Source: Anarhynchus alexandrinus (taxonomy: Eukaryota > Chordata > Aves > Charadriiformes > Charadriidae). From it: a stretch of 64,000 bases of DNA. The stretch spans positions 1,063,603 to 1,127,602 of the forward strand of contig VUYV01000158.1 of the NCBI GenBank assembly GCA_008711295.1. Reading direction: 5' to 3'. The notes under the pieces were generated by a model. The model was not told the origin of the DNA, ran no database searches, and saw only the letters and a list, made by a program, of their open reading frames with translations. Each line of letters starts with the position of its first letter. Within the stretch, counting starts at the first letter, position 1. Shown piece by piece: positions 46,505 to 61,771 of the stretch. The position numbers and the translations under genes are program-made.

Positions 46505-49500
46505 CACCCCACCCCCGACCTCCCCCAACCTAGAACAGAGACAGCAGTGCCAAAGTTTTACTGGTACCCTGAAAGCAATGGGTGGTAATTAATGAGAACT
46601 TTAAAATATTGGAACAGATGTTTTCCCCCTACTATCTTGCTTAAATGTATTGAAACTGCTTACTTTACTTTAAGGTTATTATAACATTCATATAATGTGC
46701 CCTTTAAAATGCAAGAAGATCCTCAAGCACAGTTGCCTGTGTTGCTTCTCTGCTGAGACCTCTGCACAATCTGCTGGATTCCCATCTTCTCATCCCTGCT
46801 CCGTGCCCCTTAGTTGCCCCTGCTCCCCCTCTCATCCCTTACTAGGAAGTTTCAGAAAGACCTGAAAAACAAAGATGTCAATTTTTGTAGACTATTCCTA
46901 GTGCTTGTGAATCTATTTCTAATGGACAAGTATGAAGACACAGACCTTCAAAACCACCTAACTGGAAGAGAGGTGACATGTTACTGACCTTTTGCTGTTT
47001 GTACAAATCCAGGGGGCAACAATTAACCTTACCTGAAGGATTCATTCTTACTTTTGTTGTGGAACACACCATGAAAGGCATGAAATGGTGCAGTCTGGTG
47101 GAGAAGAAACAGCAGAAATAGTACAGATAGATAGTTGTGTTTCTAACATTTGTCTGCATATCTTGGGCAAGCTATGTTTGTTTCAGTTTTCCAGTCTGGA
47201 GGAAACACTTGAATAAGGCTTTTGGTCAAATCACTGGAATGAAAACGGTACATGAAATTTAAGATAATCCATCTCTTCTTTATAGCCCAAAAGTTTCCAC
47301 CCTCATCTCAGCCAGCAGGAGAAGGTAGATGAGCACTGTTTACAAGCTTCAGTGTGAAGTCGGTTGCTTTCCTAATATTACTCCTGGATGCTCTTTGAAG
47401 AAGCTCTTCCAGCCTTAAACAAATCCCTTGAGGAGTATCACGAAGTCAGTTCATCTGTGTGAACTGAGGAAGCAGCAGCCAGCAGCTGGATGAGCAGGGA
47501 CGGCAGAGGAAAGAGTGGAAGAGAGAGTCACAGACACTTCTGCAGTGTTTGTCTAGTGGTGACCTGTACCTCTATAAAGCAAATATTGTTTGTGTAACAC
47601 TTGCAAGAAATAAAGTACTGTAAAAGTCATAAACACAGAGCACTTAAACCTCAAGTGATTTGAATTTGTAATGTTCTCTATTATTGCGGGTGATGTGAAT
47701 TTTCTTTAACTGCTTAAAAGGATTTACATTTTTAAAGGCTTTCATTAATTATTTATCTGCTTTGCAATAAAACATGGATGGAGACAATTTGTTAATCTCA
47801 ACTTCTAGATTCTGCTTTTAATTAATTTGTCAGTTGTTCATAAAAATAATTCTGGGAATCTGGGTATGTCTTATTTGGTCATCATCATCAAGTCAAAAAA
47901 TCCTCCTTACAGACAGAGGACCTGGTTCCAGTCACTTGTGTTGCCTTGCTGTCATTTTGCTGACATCAAACAAATGATTCCCAGTTTATACCAATGTGAA
48001 ACAAATTAGTCTCTGCCCAAAAGCTGTGAATCCTCACTGTGACCACAAAGTACATGACAAATTGACAGCTTGGGAAATGAAGATTTGGGGTGTCAGATGA
48101 CACATATACTTTTAAGCATTATATAAAGACTATGATTTTAAAAGACTTGATACCAAGACATGGAAAGTCGGAAATTCAAATAATAACACTGGTTGGTTTG
48201 CTTTGAATTTTCCCTTCCAATGTGCTTGTACTTTGCTCACATGTCCCTTTTTTCACCCAACGGTGTCATAAAAGACTAGAAGTTGACAGCCCGGGTTAGA
48301 TCACTCAGATCTGCCTTTGGCAGTTGTCAGAACTGAACGTGTCACAAGGCCCCACTAAAAACAAAGTATTCCCATCTGTCAAATCAGCAGCTGCGATTGG
48401 GCCAAAAGAAGTCTTTCCACTCGTTTGATTTCTGTGGTCTGGCATTTGCCAAGCATTCAGCCTCAATTCATGGCCTGTGCTTATGGCATCTGGGAAATCT
48501 CCCGGCCAAAAACTGCATCCAGAACTGTTTAGTTTTCAAGATCAGATGAATTCTGTTTGGCATGAAATGAACATTTGGACAATTTATTTATTGTTACAAA
48601 TGAAGAAGAGTATTTCTGACTCCTGTCAAGATGTGTCAATGCACTAAATAAGATGTACTTTCCCAGTGAGGTTTGATGGGTTGTGTTGAGAATATGACAA
48701 AGATCCATGGTCATGAAGTAGCCTTCTTTCCTTACCATGACTCTGGAGGACGTTTTTGCTCTGTTGTCCTCCCTCCCTGGATTAAATAGTCCTAACCTTT
48801 TCTATCCATTTATACATAAATCTCTTACTATTTCACTCCTCAACTTTTAACCTTTATTTCTTCCATTGAATTTACCTTATACGCCATATTATCTTTGGTG
48901 CAAAGGGCACAAGGGCTCAACAAGGGCACTTGGACAGCAATTCTTGTGTTTTGTCACTGTGATATCACCTGTGCTAGAAGTATTAGCAAGGAAAGAGGAC
49001 AAGCTCCCTACCCTACTGGCAACACATGCCCCAGACTGGGAATGCCTGCTGAAGGGATGTTAGGCATCCTATCACCATTAAAATCCATGGATAGAGAGCT
49101 GAAACCATCAGATGGCTTTGGGATTAGGCCCTACATGTAGCACTTTGAGGATAAGACATGATAGTGGGTCTATTCTGCTTTTCAAAATATTCAGGAAATG
49201 TATTTTTCATTTATTTGATTTGATATATTACCAAAGGATTTAATAGAAAATGAAAAAAATTAAATCCTGTCGAAGTTATACAGTAAATTGTTGCTAAATT
49301 TTGTTATCAATCTAAATTTTTCTTTCCAAATCCTACTTTCCAATGAAGTTATTTTGACACATACTGAGCATGTATTGCCAGATGATCATTGTCACTGACA
49401 ATTTTGCTATTTAGTATTATATATCAGCCCCTTGTGTAAACCTCCTTTCGGAAGAACTTTCCTGAATTAAATACCAATTACTTTCAGTATTTTCTTCTGC

Positions 49501-51149
49501 CTATCAATCTTCCTCCATTTTATTATATTTATTTATTTTATTTCACATTGCCTCTATAGGATATGACCTCTTCACCCCTCTAAATTTGTCGTGACTTCAT
49601 AACCAAAAGATTGTTATCTTGGCTATTTGTCTTTCTGCTTGATATTCTTTCTTGTAAGTACCCACATATGTTTTTGTTCCATCTGTAGTCAGGCACATCA
49701 AAGTTGTTTCCCTCTAATTGGCAGAGCTGCTGTTTGAGTTTTGTGATCAAATATTTGGATGCACTTAAGGATAAATGAAATAAATTACTAGGGAGAAGCA
49801 ATAGAGAAAACAAAAGCTATTACAGAATACAAACAGAGGAAACGAGTAACAGAAATGCCATGTAAGAATACAAGGATGAATTGTTTGTACTCATGAGTAA
49901 AAAGAATTCAAACGATATTTTTTTACTAAAGGGTATTTTGAATGAAAATTAATGTAGCTTTACAGGCAATGTGTCTTTTTAAATGGAAATCACTAGAATA
50001 GCAAATATGCTGTGTATCCACCTCTATCCTTAAATGTTTTGTACAAAACCCCAGCAAGCCTAATCATTTCAGGTTACTGATGTACTGACATGAGACAGCA
50101 CTCATGTCAAAAGCAAACAGTAGTTATTCAGTGACAGCCAAGAAAACAAAAAGACCCAAAGTATAAGCCATATTTCTCCTTAAATTGAGTTATTAATTTT
50201 ACCCTTGAACTGAAATAAATTTTTACTTAAATTTACAAATTTGGAACAACATGTTTTGCAGTTTCCAAGAGAAAAAGTGTGAAATGCAGCTTGTGGTTGA
50301 TTAGGGCCAAGTTCACATCACGTTTGTACGGAAAAAAATTACAAAATGAGCTGTCCATAGAAAGAAAGAAATCTCTTTGTTGGGCTGTAATTCTGGTTCA
50401 TGTTGGCTATTACAATAATCACTTCTCAGTATTTGTAAGGCCACATACCCCTGCATTCAAGGTGCAGCCCTGAGGAAGACTGCTACCACTTTTAGGCATG
50501 TTAGATGAACTTCCATTTGATTAAACTAATGTTGTCTTCTGCACAGAGCATAAAGGATTAGCTTAGCCCCATGCAACAGGGAGCTATATCTAAGTGCAGT
50601 AGCTGAACTCCTATGCAGATGGAGTCACCACATGTCAAGAATTCTCTATGTTTTGTTGATGTCCAACAGGATTAAACTGCTAACTTTAGGCTTTTGAGTT
50701 TTACTCCACTTTAAAAGAACACATACTATTGACAAATAGGAAAGGGATGGAAATAATCAGGTCTGGGAAGTATGAGCAGTTGGAAACCACAGGGAGATAC
50801 AGAAGACTGTCTAAACACTTCCTGGGAAGGAGGAGTTACTTAAATCAAGCAGATATTTTTCCTTAGCTGTGCTGTGTCTCTCACATTTTCCTTCTGAACT
50901 AGATGAAGTTTCAGGCCTCTAGGTGTTACTGGCTCCCAAAAGGAGACCCAAAAATGTCTGTAGAGAGTAAATACTGAGAAAAATTGGCATGTAAGATGTG
51001 GGGCCTATTTATGAGGGTACGGCATTATTTGCTGCCTGACTGTGTGGGATGTGATCAGGGGCTGGATCAGCTGGGCAAGGGAATCATACGTTCTATGAAG
51101 CAGAGTTACACTGAAGATTTTAGTCTTGGAGGATGCCTGAGGTGCTGTG
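46505..51149. other. Unique AT-rich non-coding DNA
   Basis: No gene or transposon recognised. It starts with a C-rich stretch (46505-46530). The stretch 47640-47830 is AT-rich with many TAAT and ATTA cores. The block 48270-48545 is listed separately. Confidence 0.5.
48270..48545. other. Candidate conserved non-coding element
   Basis: A balanced-composition, repeat-free block contains several CpG sites, an E-box palindrome (gcagctgc), an inverted CCAAT (ATTGG) beside it, a TGTCA core and a 'cccggcc' segment. It contrasts with the AT-rich flanks. No open frame with a known domain covers it. Evidence is compositional. Confidence 0.27.
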
Positions 51150-51608
51150 GATGTCCACCAAGATGTCGGAGGGAAGGCTGGAGCACATGGCACACAAGGA
51201 TGGGCTGGGAGAAATGGGTTTGTTCAGCCTAAAGGAAAGAAGGCTCAGGGGACATGTTACTACTGTCTGCAACTATGTAGTGGGTGGTTGTAGAGGAGAT
51301 GGAGCCAGACTCTTCTTGGACTTTCATAGTGACAGGATGCAAGGGATGGACAAAGACTGTAATAATGAGAATTCCCATTAGATATTAGGAAATATTTTCA
51401 CTGGAGGGTGGCTAAACACTGGAGTGGGTGACTCAGAGAATCTGTGGGATGTCCATCCTTGGAGATATTCAAGACTTGATTGTACGAAGCCCTCAGCAAC
51501 CTGCTCTAACAGGCTCTGCTTTGAGCAGGAGGATGGAACAGGTGGCTTTAGGGATCTCTTCCAACCTATACAAGTTGATGAGTCTTTCTCTGATTGTCTG
51601 ATTCTGTG
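51150..51608 (+). mobile_element. CR1 LINE, sense, old 3' fragment
   Basis: A degraded plus-strand copy starts around 'ccaccaagatg' (51156-51166) and 'ggctggagcac'. It continues with 'ttgttcagcctaaaggaaag', 'agaggagatggagccagact', 'tagatattaggaaatatttt' and 'tccttggagatattcaagac', and ends with 'ggatctcttccaacct' and 'tctgattgtctgattctgtg' near 51608. Many substitutions and frame breaks indicate age. Length is about 460 bp. Confidence 0.88.
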
Positions 51609-54600
51609 CATGCAGAAATGGCCACTACGCTGTAATGAAAATACCAAACAGCTGCCATGATATTCCGGCTCCCCTCCCTGCCGTGCTGTGAGATTGTGTT
51701 AAGGTTAGTGTACATACCATTTAGTGAATACTGATAGTGCACAGGACACTACAGAATAACTCATGCCATCTGGTTTTCTATTGTTAAAGATTAAAAATAA
51801 AACCCTGTGAACATTTATTTTGTTGGCAGACTGAAAAACACAAATCGGTACTTTGTATTCCCTCACTTAGGTAATTATCAAGTGTTCAAAAAATAAGCAA
51901 GTGGGAAAGGAGAAGAGAAAAGGAGAGACAAAGCCTATCTTGCATCACCCTAAATAGTAATTTAAAACCAATTTCCACACAGTTTATCACATTCCCAGTC
52001 ATCCTAACCAAATCCTCCAGCTCTCCGCCTCACTTTGTGCCTCAAAAAACTAGGAACTGATCTTCTTAGGAAGGTCCAGGAAAGATATGGGGAATAAAAA
52101 GTCAGTCATGGGAGTTGAAGAATACTCTGTTCCCCTACAGACGATGTCATTCAGCAGTGAGGAGTGGTTAGGTCACTGCCATGCCAGCCAAATTCCCCGC
52201 TCTTCCAGCAGAGCTTGCTGCCTGCCCAACAGAGGGGACGGAGCAGGGAAGAGGTCTACCTGTATGCTTCCAGTGTATAGCGTATATGTCCTAACATAGC
52301 ACATTGCACAGGAGAGGCAGCCAGGACAGGGGCCAGCAGCACGTTATTCCCCAGCTGCCAAAGGTTTCCACTCTTGCCTGTTAGCACTCTAAGGAGTTTT
52401 GCCTGGTAAGTATGGGTGTAAAGGGAGTTTGCTTGTAGCCCTGTGTGTTTTCAACAGCAAAGACGTCTCCCCGAGTTTCTGACAGAGAGCTAGCTGGTTC
52501 AAGGCTCGGGTCTCCAGTGTTCAGTGTTTCCTCTTTGTCTATTATACCTGGTTTCTTTTTAGTTGAAAAACCTTTCCTTCAGCACTGCTTTTTCTTCTAC
52601 CCCTTGCCCTCCGATATCCGGAGTCTGGGTACATTCATCATATAGGATGTGAGACCAGTTAGTTACGAACTTTCCTAAGTTCACACTGATGTATGCCAAG
52701 GGCAGACATTTACAAACAAACATCTTGGAAGAATGGGCCCCCCATATTAATGTCATCCTTTCAAGGTTTGCGTCCAGCTACTGGCAGCCCACATGTTTCA
52801 GAGAGATTTAGACTTCTTGCATTCTGCTCAAAGATACAGCACACCATTACCCCTGTCTCAGGGTAGGAAGTCTTTGTCCTGCATAAGGTGCAGTTTTTCA
52901 TTGAAATCCCCATCTTGGTAAGTCACCTTCCATGGGGTAGCCAGGTCTTTATTCTTTATATAGATAATATATAGACCCCAAATACTTTCAAGCCAAAGGT
53001 GTATGGCAGAGCTTCCCACTCTTGGAGCACCTCCTACCCTCCCCTCCCTGCCCTTCCTTCCCACTTCTACTTTTTTTTTGCCAGCAGGCACTGTTTTCCA
53101 CACTGCTTCATCCCTGCCTGATCATACTCCTTCACCATCCTAGTGCACAGGTTTTATGAGCAGATAACCTTGAACCCTTTCCTGACTGGCAGCAATGGCC
53201 CCATGCATTGTTTTGCCATATCAGGTAGTTGGTTGGCCACCCTGCAGCTGACATTAAACTCACCAAAAATAAAAGGAACAAAAATAAAACCCAGATTAAT
53301 AATTAATATGTCTGTCTCTAGTTGAAATGCAGGTTATACAAAATGGATGTTAGGAATCCAGGATTGCTCTCTGCAATTATAAAAAGTGAAGATGTTGATT
53401 CACAGGAAAAAGTTAACGTGAAGATCTCTTGTGGTCATGGAAGCTCTGACTTCTTGCTGTGAAACGATTTGCAGTAGTTCTTAATGTTATAAGTCTTCTT
53501 GCCCCTCCTTGGCTTTACCAGTTATGCTACGATGTAAAATGGTTCAGAATGGGAACTCATTTTCCCTGATTCATGTTTGCTGCACACATGCACATTGCAG
53601 CAGGAATGTATGCATAGTGAGAAGTATGGCCCTGTTTCAGGCATTTTAATTTGAGGCCACACAGAGTCTAAAATCAGGATAATCAATTTCTTTATGTGAG
53701 ATTTTCTCTATTCAGTCTGGCATTAACAAGGCTGGCTCAGCATTAGTGAATATACTCAGGATTTTTTTTATAATTTATTCTTTACCTATCTCCTAAGAAA
53801 CACTTTTCAGAACAGAAGACAAAAAAACAAGTTTATGCAGACAAGCAATTATACAAAAAGGGTAGGGTGAAGGGAAATAAATTGTCTCTGACAAATTAAT
53901 TGATATGTACTAACTAATTATTAATAAAATGTACTTTAAGTCGAGCTTAGACATTTTCTGTCTGAAAGTGTCACTTAAAGAAATGTAAATTCCAGTTAAA
54001 TAAACCTTTTATGAACAATTAGCAATGAAATTTTCTGTTTCCCTGAGCAGAATAATGCCCGCAATATTAATGTGATTAGTCCAAGCATGGGCCATGTTTT
54101 AGATACTTACATATATTCCTCTTAGTACTATCAGTTAAGGTGAGACTGTAACTGTTTTGCATATTGGCACTTTGAATCTAAAAACTGGTATGACCATAAA
54201 GCCTTTGAAAGGAGCTAGAACTTATGTTAGTCTAGTACATGACTAAACACAGGGTACTTGAAGTAACATCTCTGCTTATGTTTTACTAAGATGAAGTTTT
54301 CCCAGACCTCTCTTCAAAACAGAATAAGAATTTAAGTATGTAAAAAATTAATTTTTATCCTTGCCTCCTCTTTTTTTTTAACTCTCTTACATGACATGGT
54401 ATACATATTCCTGTTAACAGATTTTGGTGCTGCTTTATCTCACTAAGAGCTTTGAGGTCATGTTTTCACATGTGTTTTGATAGCACGCAGGTAGAACTTC
54501 ACACTCATTTGTTTCACCCATCTGCATCAAGAACAATGCAATTTAAGACTTGCAAAGAAAACTGAACATGCTGAAACATGTTTGTCTGAATTTGTTAAAA

Positions 54601-57600
54601 AAGACACCCTACAGCACCCTTGAAAACTATCGGTTTAAATATGCTAGGAGTGTAAAACAGCTTGGAATCTATTCCATTAATACACTTTCTTGTCATTAGG
54701 GTCATCTTATTTCACAGAGGTCTGAACTGAAGATTCATTGCCTGCAGAAGGCTTTAGTCTCAGCAATTCCATGCAGATTTGTAATAATGATCATCTAGGA
54801 AAATCCAGGGATGTATCTAGGAGTACTAGGAGTTATCTCTGCCAGCATGGCTCCATGAGGCCTCATTTCTTTTTACGTGGAGCTCACGTGGAAGAAATAG
54901 AGACAGAGGAGTTGTGGTGGAGACAGAGTCTTTGCAGAAAACCTGTGACCTCTGTTTCTGTGGACTGAACCAGGTTGTATTTACTGTTTGGAAGAGAAGG
55001 AGTATTCCTACCTCTCAGAGGTCACCCCAAGTACTTTTTCTTCATGGTTTAATACGGGTGGGGACCACAGCTTTTATGGGCAGCAGACCATCAAACTGTA
55101 CAATATTGCTGAGAACTTCCGGGCTTGAAAAGGAAATACTCTGGTGATGGAAGATTCACCAAAACTTCCAACTAGTTTACCCCTGTTGATTGTAATTGTC
55201 TTTTCTCTTTAGGGTGAAGTTGTATAGGAGTTATTAGGCTTTGATATGCAAACTAAAGTGAAGAAGTACTCGTCAACTGAATCAAGTACTTATATATTTC
55301 CATAAAACATTCTTTCCATATCCTTATTTACTCCTGTATTCTTCTCCAGCGCTTTCCTACATTTTCAACATCTTTCTTGAACTGGGGGAGTTTCAGTAGC
55401 AGTTACCAAAATAATAACTATGGAAGCTCCAACAACATACTTCACTGGAAGAATGTATTAACCCTTGTTGCCAGCTGAATTTCAGTCATCAACTGTGGGT
55501 TCATTTCAGGATACCTCTGTTGATCATGTTCTCTATTGTGCAAGTACGGTCATGCTATTCCTTTCTGACTTTACGCCTTCAGTCTTTCTTGTTCTACTGA
55601 TCAAGACATCATCTTGTACCTATTAAAATGTCTTACACAGTTCTAGGGATATTCAATCAGTTTTACTTGTATCTACTGAACTTATAATAATGATGTCAAC
55701 ACAGGCTGATGAGACCTTTTTTCCGGATGTTTGTGTTATTTGTTCTACTCTTTCAGTTTTTTATTATGAGACTAACGTGTTCTTTATCCGATTCTGATCA
55801 GTGTCAGATTGACAAGCCTGGAACTGACTGTGTCATTCAGTTTACTTGTTTTAAATTTCATCACATTTTAACCTCTCAAATTTCTAAAGCACACTTTAAA
55901 TCAACATAAATTACTTCGAGAGTTCTTAAGTATTTTTAAAGCTCCTAAATGCAAATTGTTTGTATCTACTATTTAAAAATGTCTAACATTTATTGTTTTG
56001 GCTTAATATAATCTTTGATTAGTATCATTATCACCAGAGGAGAGGAATTAATGATCTATATTGCATCAACCACCAACTAGAAAACTTTAGCGAATACTTC
56101 TGCTTATTCTGCATTACTATTGACAATTCTACCATATTCCTAATAATAGGCTAAAAGCATAGTAAGAAATCTTCCCATCATCAATTCTTCTACTAGACAA
56201 TAGAAGCCTCTATTATCAGGTTTCTCCTCAGAAAGTTATTCTGACACAGTAATTAAGCCATTACTCAAGAGTTTCAAGATGAAGAGTGGAGCTCTTTAAA
56301 AGTTTGAGCACACAATCCCAATGTAGCACCTCATAATGTTTTTATTCTACAATCAACCTGCAGAAGCCATACTTGCCTATGCTCCTCACACTCAGCAAAA
56401 ACACTGAGGTGTGGTTTAGCTTAATCTTCCTTCAGTTGCCTTCTGCATTAAGTGGAATTTGTCACCCTAGCTGAACTGAGCTGAAAGAACTCCTGTTATT
56501 GAGCCCCCACAACCTCACTTAGGTCTCTTCTTCCACATTGATACTTGGCAGACATTTCCGCCAGAGGAAGACAGCCCTGTTGGAAGCCTGGTCTGAAGGA
56601 AATACAGCTATAGAAAAGCAAATGGCAAAATAGAGGAAGGAATGTGTACACTAGAAAAGTAGGAAGACTTCAGGGAGTATCTGGAGGAAAGAGCCAGGCA
56701 CATTGCATGGCTCCCCTTTGAGAACAGGCTGAAAGAAAAATCACAGGAGAGCATGTTGCCCTGGAGTAAGAGAAATAATAGTGAAAAAAAAAATGCTAAA
56801 AGAAATAATAGGTGATGAGAAAAGGAAGAACACCTGGTATTTCATAAAACAGCTCCCAGCCTCTCCAGTTCTGCCTAAATAATTTTATATGAACATTGAT
56901 TATTTTGAATTTCTTATAAGGCTGCTCAAGAAAACAGGACTTTGAGGGTAACTAATGTATGCATCCCAAGTGGCAGCACAGACTAATTGAAAGTACCAAA
57001 AAACATATGATGAAACTTGGCTTCCTATTTCCTGGCTTCAAATTTCCCTAAAATAATGAAACTTTGAAATCCAAATTACAGAGGATACCAGGCTCCTTTA
57101 ATTTTTGATCAATACAAATATTACTTTAAAAAAAAATTATAAAAGGCTTTTCCCCATGAAGATTTTGGCAGAGTATATTGGCACTTCCGCTCCATCTTAC
57201 TGTAAATCACATAAACATCACTGGGACCAGCAGAGGCAATAGGTGAGCATCAGCCAGCTACAGCCAAACTGCTTGGCGTAAGCTCACTTTGACCCATGAA
57301 GGTTGTCATATTAAGTACACAGGACTCACCTGTCTTGGACACCTTTGTTTGGAATGCGTGAGAATATAAAAGAGAAGAGTAGCCCTGGATTTTCCATCTG
57401 TGCTATTTAGAGACCTTTGCTTATCACTTCTTAAAGATCTTATAAATCAGTTAGGCATCATGCAAGATGAGGTTTCCAGGGAAAGGATGTGCCACAGACC
57501 TGTTGCTTGGGTTGTGAGGTTAGATGCAGGAGCAGCTCAGGGGATGGACAGTAGGCTCATTACTGTCTATGGATATGTAGAAGGTATTTTAGCAAAATTC

Positions 57601-60600
57601 CTCTTCATCCACCAAGTCTTGTGTTTGGGCTGCCCTTGGGCAGTATGAAGAAGGTTTAGCTGATACGCCTGGCAGGAAATTTCTGGAATACCCAGTCCTT
57701 ATGGGGAATTTCAAGAGGCTCTCTCAAACAGGAGTAGGCAACCCCAAGATTGATTTGATAGATGGAAGCCTTGTGTTTGACAATACAATATAGCACAGCC
57801 TGTGTGGCCAGCCTCCCTCATTACAACAAGGTTCCTGCTTGCTTTGCTTTGCTCCCAAACTCCACACAAGTAAGACCAGCTTTCTCCATTACCATGCATT
57901 GCTAGACCATAAAAACCTAACTGGAAAATATCTGTGATGGGTGTAGGAGTATTGCAAAGGGCTTGCTCTAATGCAGCTTGCATTACTTTTGAGCATCAGC
58001 TCCAAAAACTATCCCTGCGTGGGGTGAGGTGCAGGTGCACCTGAAGAGCAATGAGCAAGAATTATTGTCTCAACTGTCTTGAATTGGGTTTTTATCCCCC
58101 CCTGTACTAGTGAACAGTAGTGTATGTAAATCAGGTGGTGTATTGCCAGAACTTTATCAGAAAATTATGATTGCATGAAGAATATACAGAATTTCCAATA
58201 TTGTCTTCCTCTCCTGTCAGGCTGAGGAAGAAATTAAATGTTCCCTGCTTCATCATTTATTCTGTATAGCATAATCATGAATACGAAGGGTTCTTTACCT
58301 CTGTGCAATTGTAATAGGAAATGGTACAGATTCAGCTGTCTTTCTGTACAAAGTCTTATGGCACTTAAAATGCCTAATTATAATGATGCAGAGACAAAGA
58401 ATAAGTGGAAAATTTTGTTTCAAACCTATATAGATCATCTCTAATGACTTGTGAAAGCAAATTCAAGCTAGTAGCCTCCAATACACCACAAATATTTCTG
58501 CAAACAGTAAGAGGATACTGTAAATAATGCTGTTGTTTTCCATTTTTTTGTATACAACAGCCGATGTTAGTATTATTTGAAATTCCTTATGAGAACAGTC
58601 AACTCTCCTATAACTAAGATTAGGCATGTAGACATTTGAAATCAACGTTCATAAGAACTGACTTGAAATAGAGGAAAAAAAAATGTGACTGCAGGAATAC
58701 ATGTCAACATAACAGGTTTTAAGATTCTGGTAGACTTTTTTTTTCTTTATAATTTGAATTCCTTGCCCCATGAAAATAAAAAAAAAACAAAATATTTTAA
58801 AANTTACTAGCTTCAAACAAGATGATTGTGTGTTAATGGAGTTTGACTGTCAGATGCTGCAAAAGCTAGAATTTTTCTTATTTCCAACATCCTACTATAC
58901 CATTCCTGCTTCTACTTTATTCTAACGCTGGAGTAGTTTCCTTGCTCTATTTGGCTTGTGCAATGCAAAAGAAATAAAATCAGCCTCCAACTCCAAGACA
59001 GGGTTTCTGGCTTTCCTGTTTTGCTCATTGGCCCTCAGAGAAGAGGGACAGCATGAGCCAGAAAAGCCTCTACCCCAATCTTGCATGGGGATGTAGGAAC
59101 TGGTGGGCCCTTCCCACATCCTCCAGCAACCACTGAACACAGCCAAGGTCAAGCTGTGACACAAGCCTGTCATGGGCTGGGGAGGTGAGCAGTAAATTGT
59201 TCCCCATTGTGTTTTGGGGACAGAAAACAAATGTATCTGGAGAGATGAGGTGTGCTTTGGTGCCTGGAAGCAGCCCCCGACAGCGAGCTCAGTTATAAAT
59301 ACACTGCTCAGGACCTGGAGGGTCAGGGCAGAAGCTGGTGTGCACCGCTGCAGGCTTCGGTCCCAGGGCTGTCTCTTAGTTTACGAGCTGAAAACATCTA
59401 AGTGGTCTGTTTAAAATATTGCAAGTTAGATGTTATAGAAAAGCCACCACTATTTCAATCAACTGCTCTTATTCGATTTTTACCCGTTTGAAGCATGACT
59501 TTTCCCTGCCAGTGGCAATCAATTAGTGTCTTTGAGAAAGCTATTGCCTGAACTAAACGTTACACATCCCAACTTCAAATATTAGTCCCAAGGAAATACA
59601 TATGCAGATGCTTTCCTTTGGGCGCAGAGTGCTACTAGTGGGCTGAAAATTTGTGATTTGTCAAGTCTGATGAGAATGTAAGGACGTCCTAACTGAAATC
59701 CTACATAAACAGAATGAAATATGTACTTCTAAGATAAGGACTAAGCGTAAATCATCACTGTGCGAGTCTATACAGAGGCTCAGATGCTGTTCTGAACAGA
59801 GATACTTTCCTGAACTGTATTCTACAGCGTGTGTTTTAACTTCAAATACATATTTAAGTGATAAACAGTAGAGGTGGGTTTTTCTCCAACCTAGGACCTT
59901 GTTCTACAGCTTCCATAGTTTCCAAGCTTTCCTTAAATATCAGTGGTAGGTTGCTCACTAACAGTTTAGTTTGAAGCTGATTTTACAGTTCTTGGGATAG
60001 GTTTGGAAACTGCTGGACAAAAACACCTGACCTGTCTCAGGGAATCAGACTAAACAATCAAAATTGATTCTCTGGTGGTTTTAAAATCTGGCTATTTAAT
60101 TACTCTAAGAATACCTTAGTATATATATTAATTAATAATATTTTCTTTGCTGCAGTGCAGTACCTTGTTTAGCCACTAATTTTTATTCCATCCAAGTATT
60201 TCTTCTTGTTCAACTTAAATGAAAACCTACTGCAGCTAAGCTGTACAAGAGAGCATCTATACAACTAGCAGAGGAATAATTGCAGTGGAACAATGGGATT
60301 TAAAATTGCTGAGAATTTCAAAGGATAAAATGTTAACAGAAATGCATAAAGACTTTATAAATGCAGTGTATGCGCAACACATCCAGATGTGAATGCATAA
60401 TGATTGTTAGAGCATGATACTGAAATACAGCCAAAGGTCAGGAAAGAAAATAAGCAAAGAAAATCTATGCCTAAAGTTTAGGAAATGTCTGTAATTTACA
60501 TTTCAAAGTCTCTCATGGCAATGATGAAGCTGTATTTTGAATTTATAAATTGACAACTTGTGTGTGGGCTTTGACACGACTGAGTTCCTCTCTTGGTTAT

Positions 60601-61771
60601 CACCAGGATATTTCATGGAACCAGCATTTGTCAGGAAGCTGGTGTGCCACATCGCAAAGGGGTAAGAAACTTTGCCTCAGTCTCAACTACTGCGGCACTG
60701 AAATTATATATTCCTCCAGGTTGTTGTTCAGACTGAAACAAAACCTAGCGTGTGAGTCTAACACTGAGTGCACAAAAGGGAAAAGTGAATTTCTCAGCAA
60801 GCTACCAAATCTCTGTGAGGCAAATTAAAAGTAAAGAACAAAGACTGACAGTCAAAACTTAAAAGAACAAAATAAAATGTAAAACTTGAATCAGAGAAAC
60901 ACTTCCTAAAGTTTTTGCTGAATATTAATCATAACTCTTTTGTCTTCCTCCCTCTTCTATCAGTTACAAAATCAGATTAGGAAACCAAATTAAACAGTGA
61001 TAAAATATGCAACAACCCTACAGGAGCACTCCTTTTCAGATACCAGAATAAAATTTAATCAGCATCAGTTCCTATGCCTATTTCTCTAACCTGTTTGACA
61101 GGTTGATATGTCTGTCAGTGATGGCTATAATGTGTCGGCCACTGTAGAAAGAGAAGGAAGAAATGTTTTATGTATTCACATCTCTTGACAAATTGTTTAC
61201 CCGCACTGAGAATCTGAATAAAAACATCTTGATTCAATATTAATCTGATTTTCATTTTCTCCCTCATAAGGAACACGTTACATTTTTCACGAGTTTATCT
61301 CAGGTTGCCAAGGTGACATTTACTTTTTCACCTCACCATCCCCGGACTGATTACATTTCTGTTAGATAACACAGTCCTGATTCCTCTACAATTCTCTTCC
61401 TTTTGGGTACTACTCTTTCCCTCTTTGGTACCACTGGCTGTTGTGTTTCCATGGAGTCAGGAAGGCAAAAAGCATTTTGTGGGAAGGGCGTGAAATTCCA
61501 CTGAAGTCTGTCCCACTCCCTTGCTTTTGTTTTCCCATCCATGAATGGGCTTTTACGGGGCAACCTCTGGGAAAGGGACATCAAGACCAGCTCCTCTCCT
61601 TGCTTCTCTTTTATCCTTGTAGGCATTGACTGTCACCTGCAGATCACTAGTGCCTTGCATTTCTCCTACAAGCACAAGGTGGACATTTTTTGAATTAATA
61701 TACCTATTCATCTCAGGAATTTCTCACACTTTGACAGCCAATATGAAAACTTGTGTCTTTTACTCATATTT
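51609..61771. other. Unique AT-rich non-coding DNA (10 kb)
   Basis: No exon, RNA gene or transposon recognised. All open frames are below about 105 codons and carry no known motif. A low-complexity A-rich stretch with an unresolved base lies at 58779-58803. A GC-richer interval at about 58990-59370 shows overlapping frames on both strands without domains. Confidence 0.55.
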
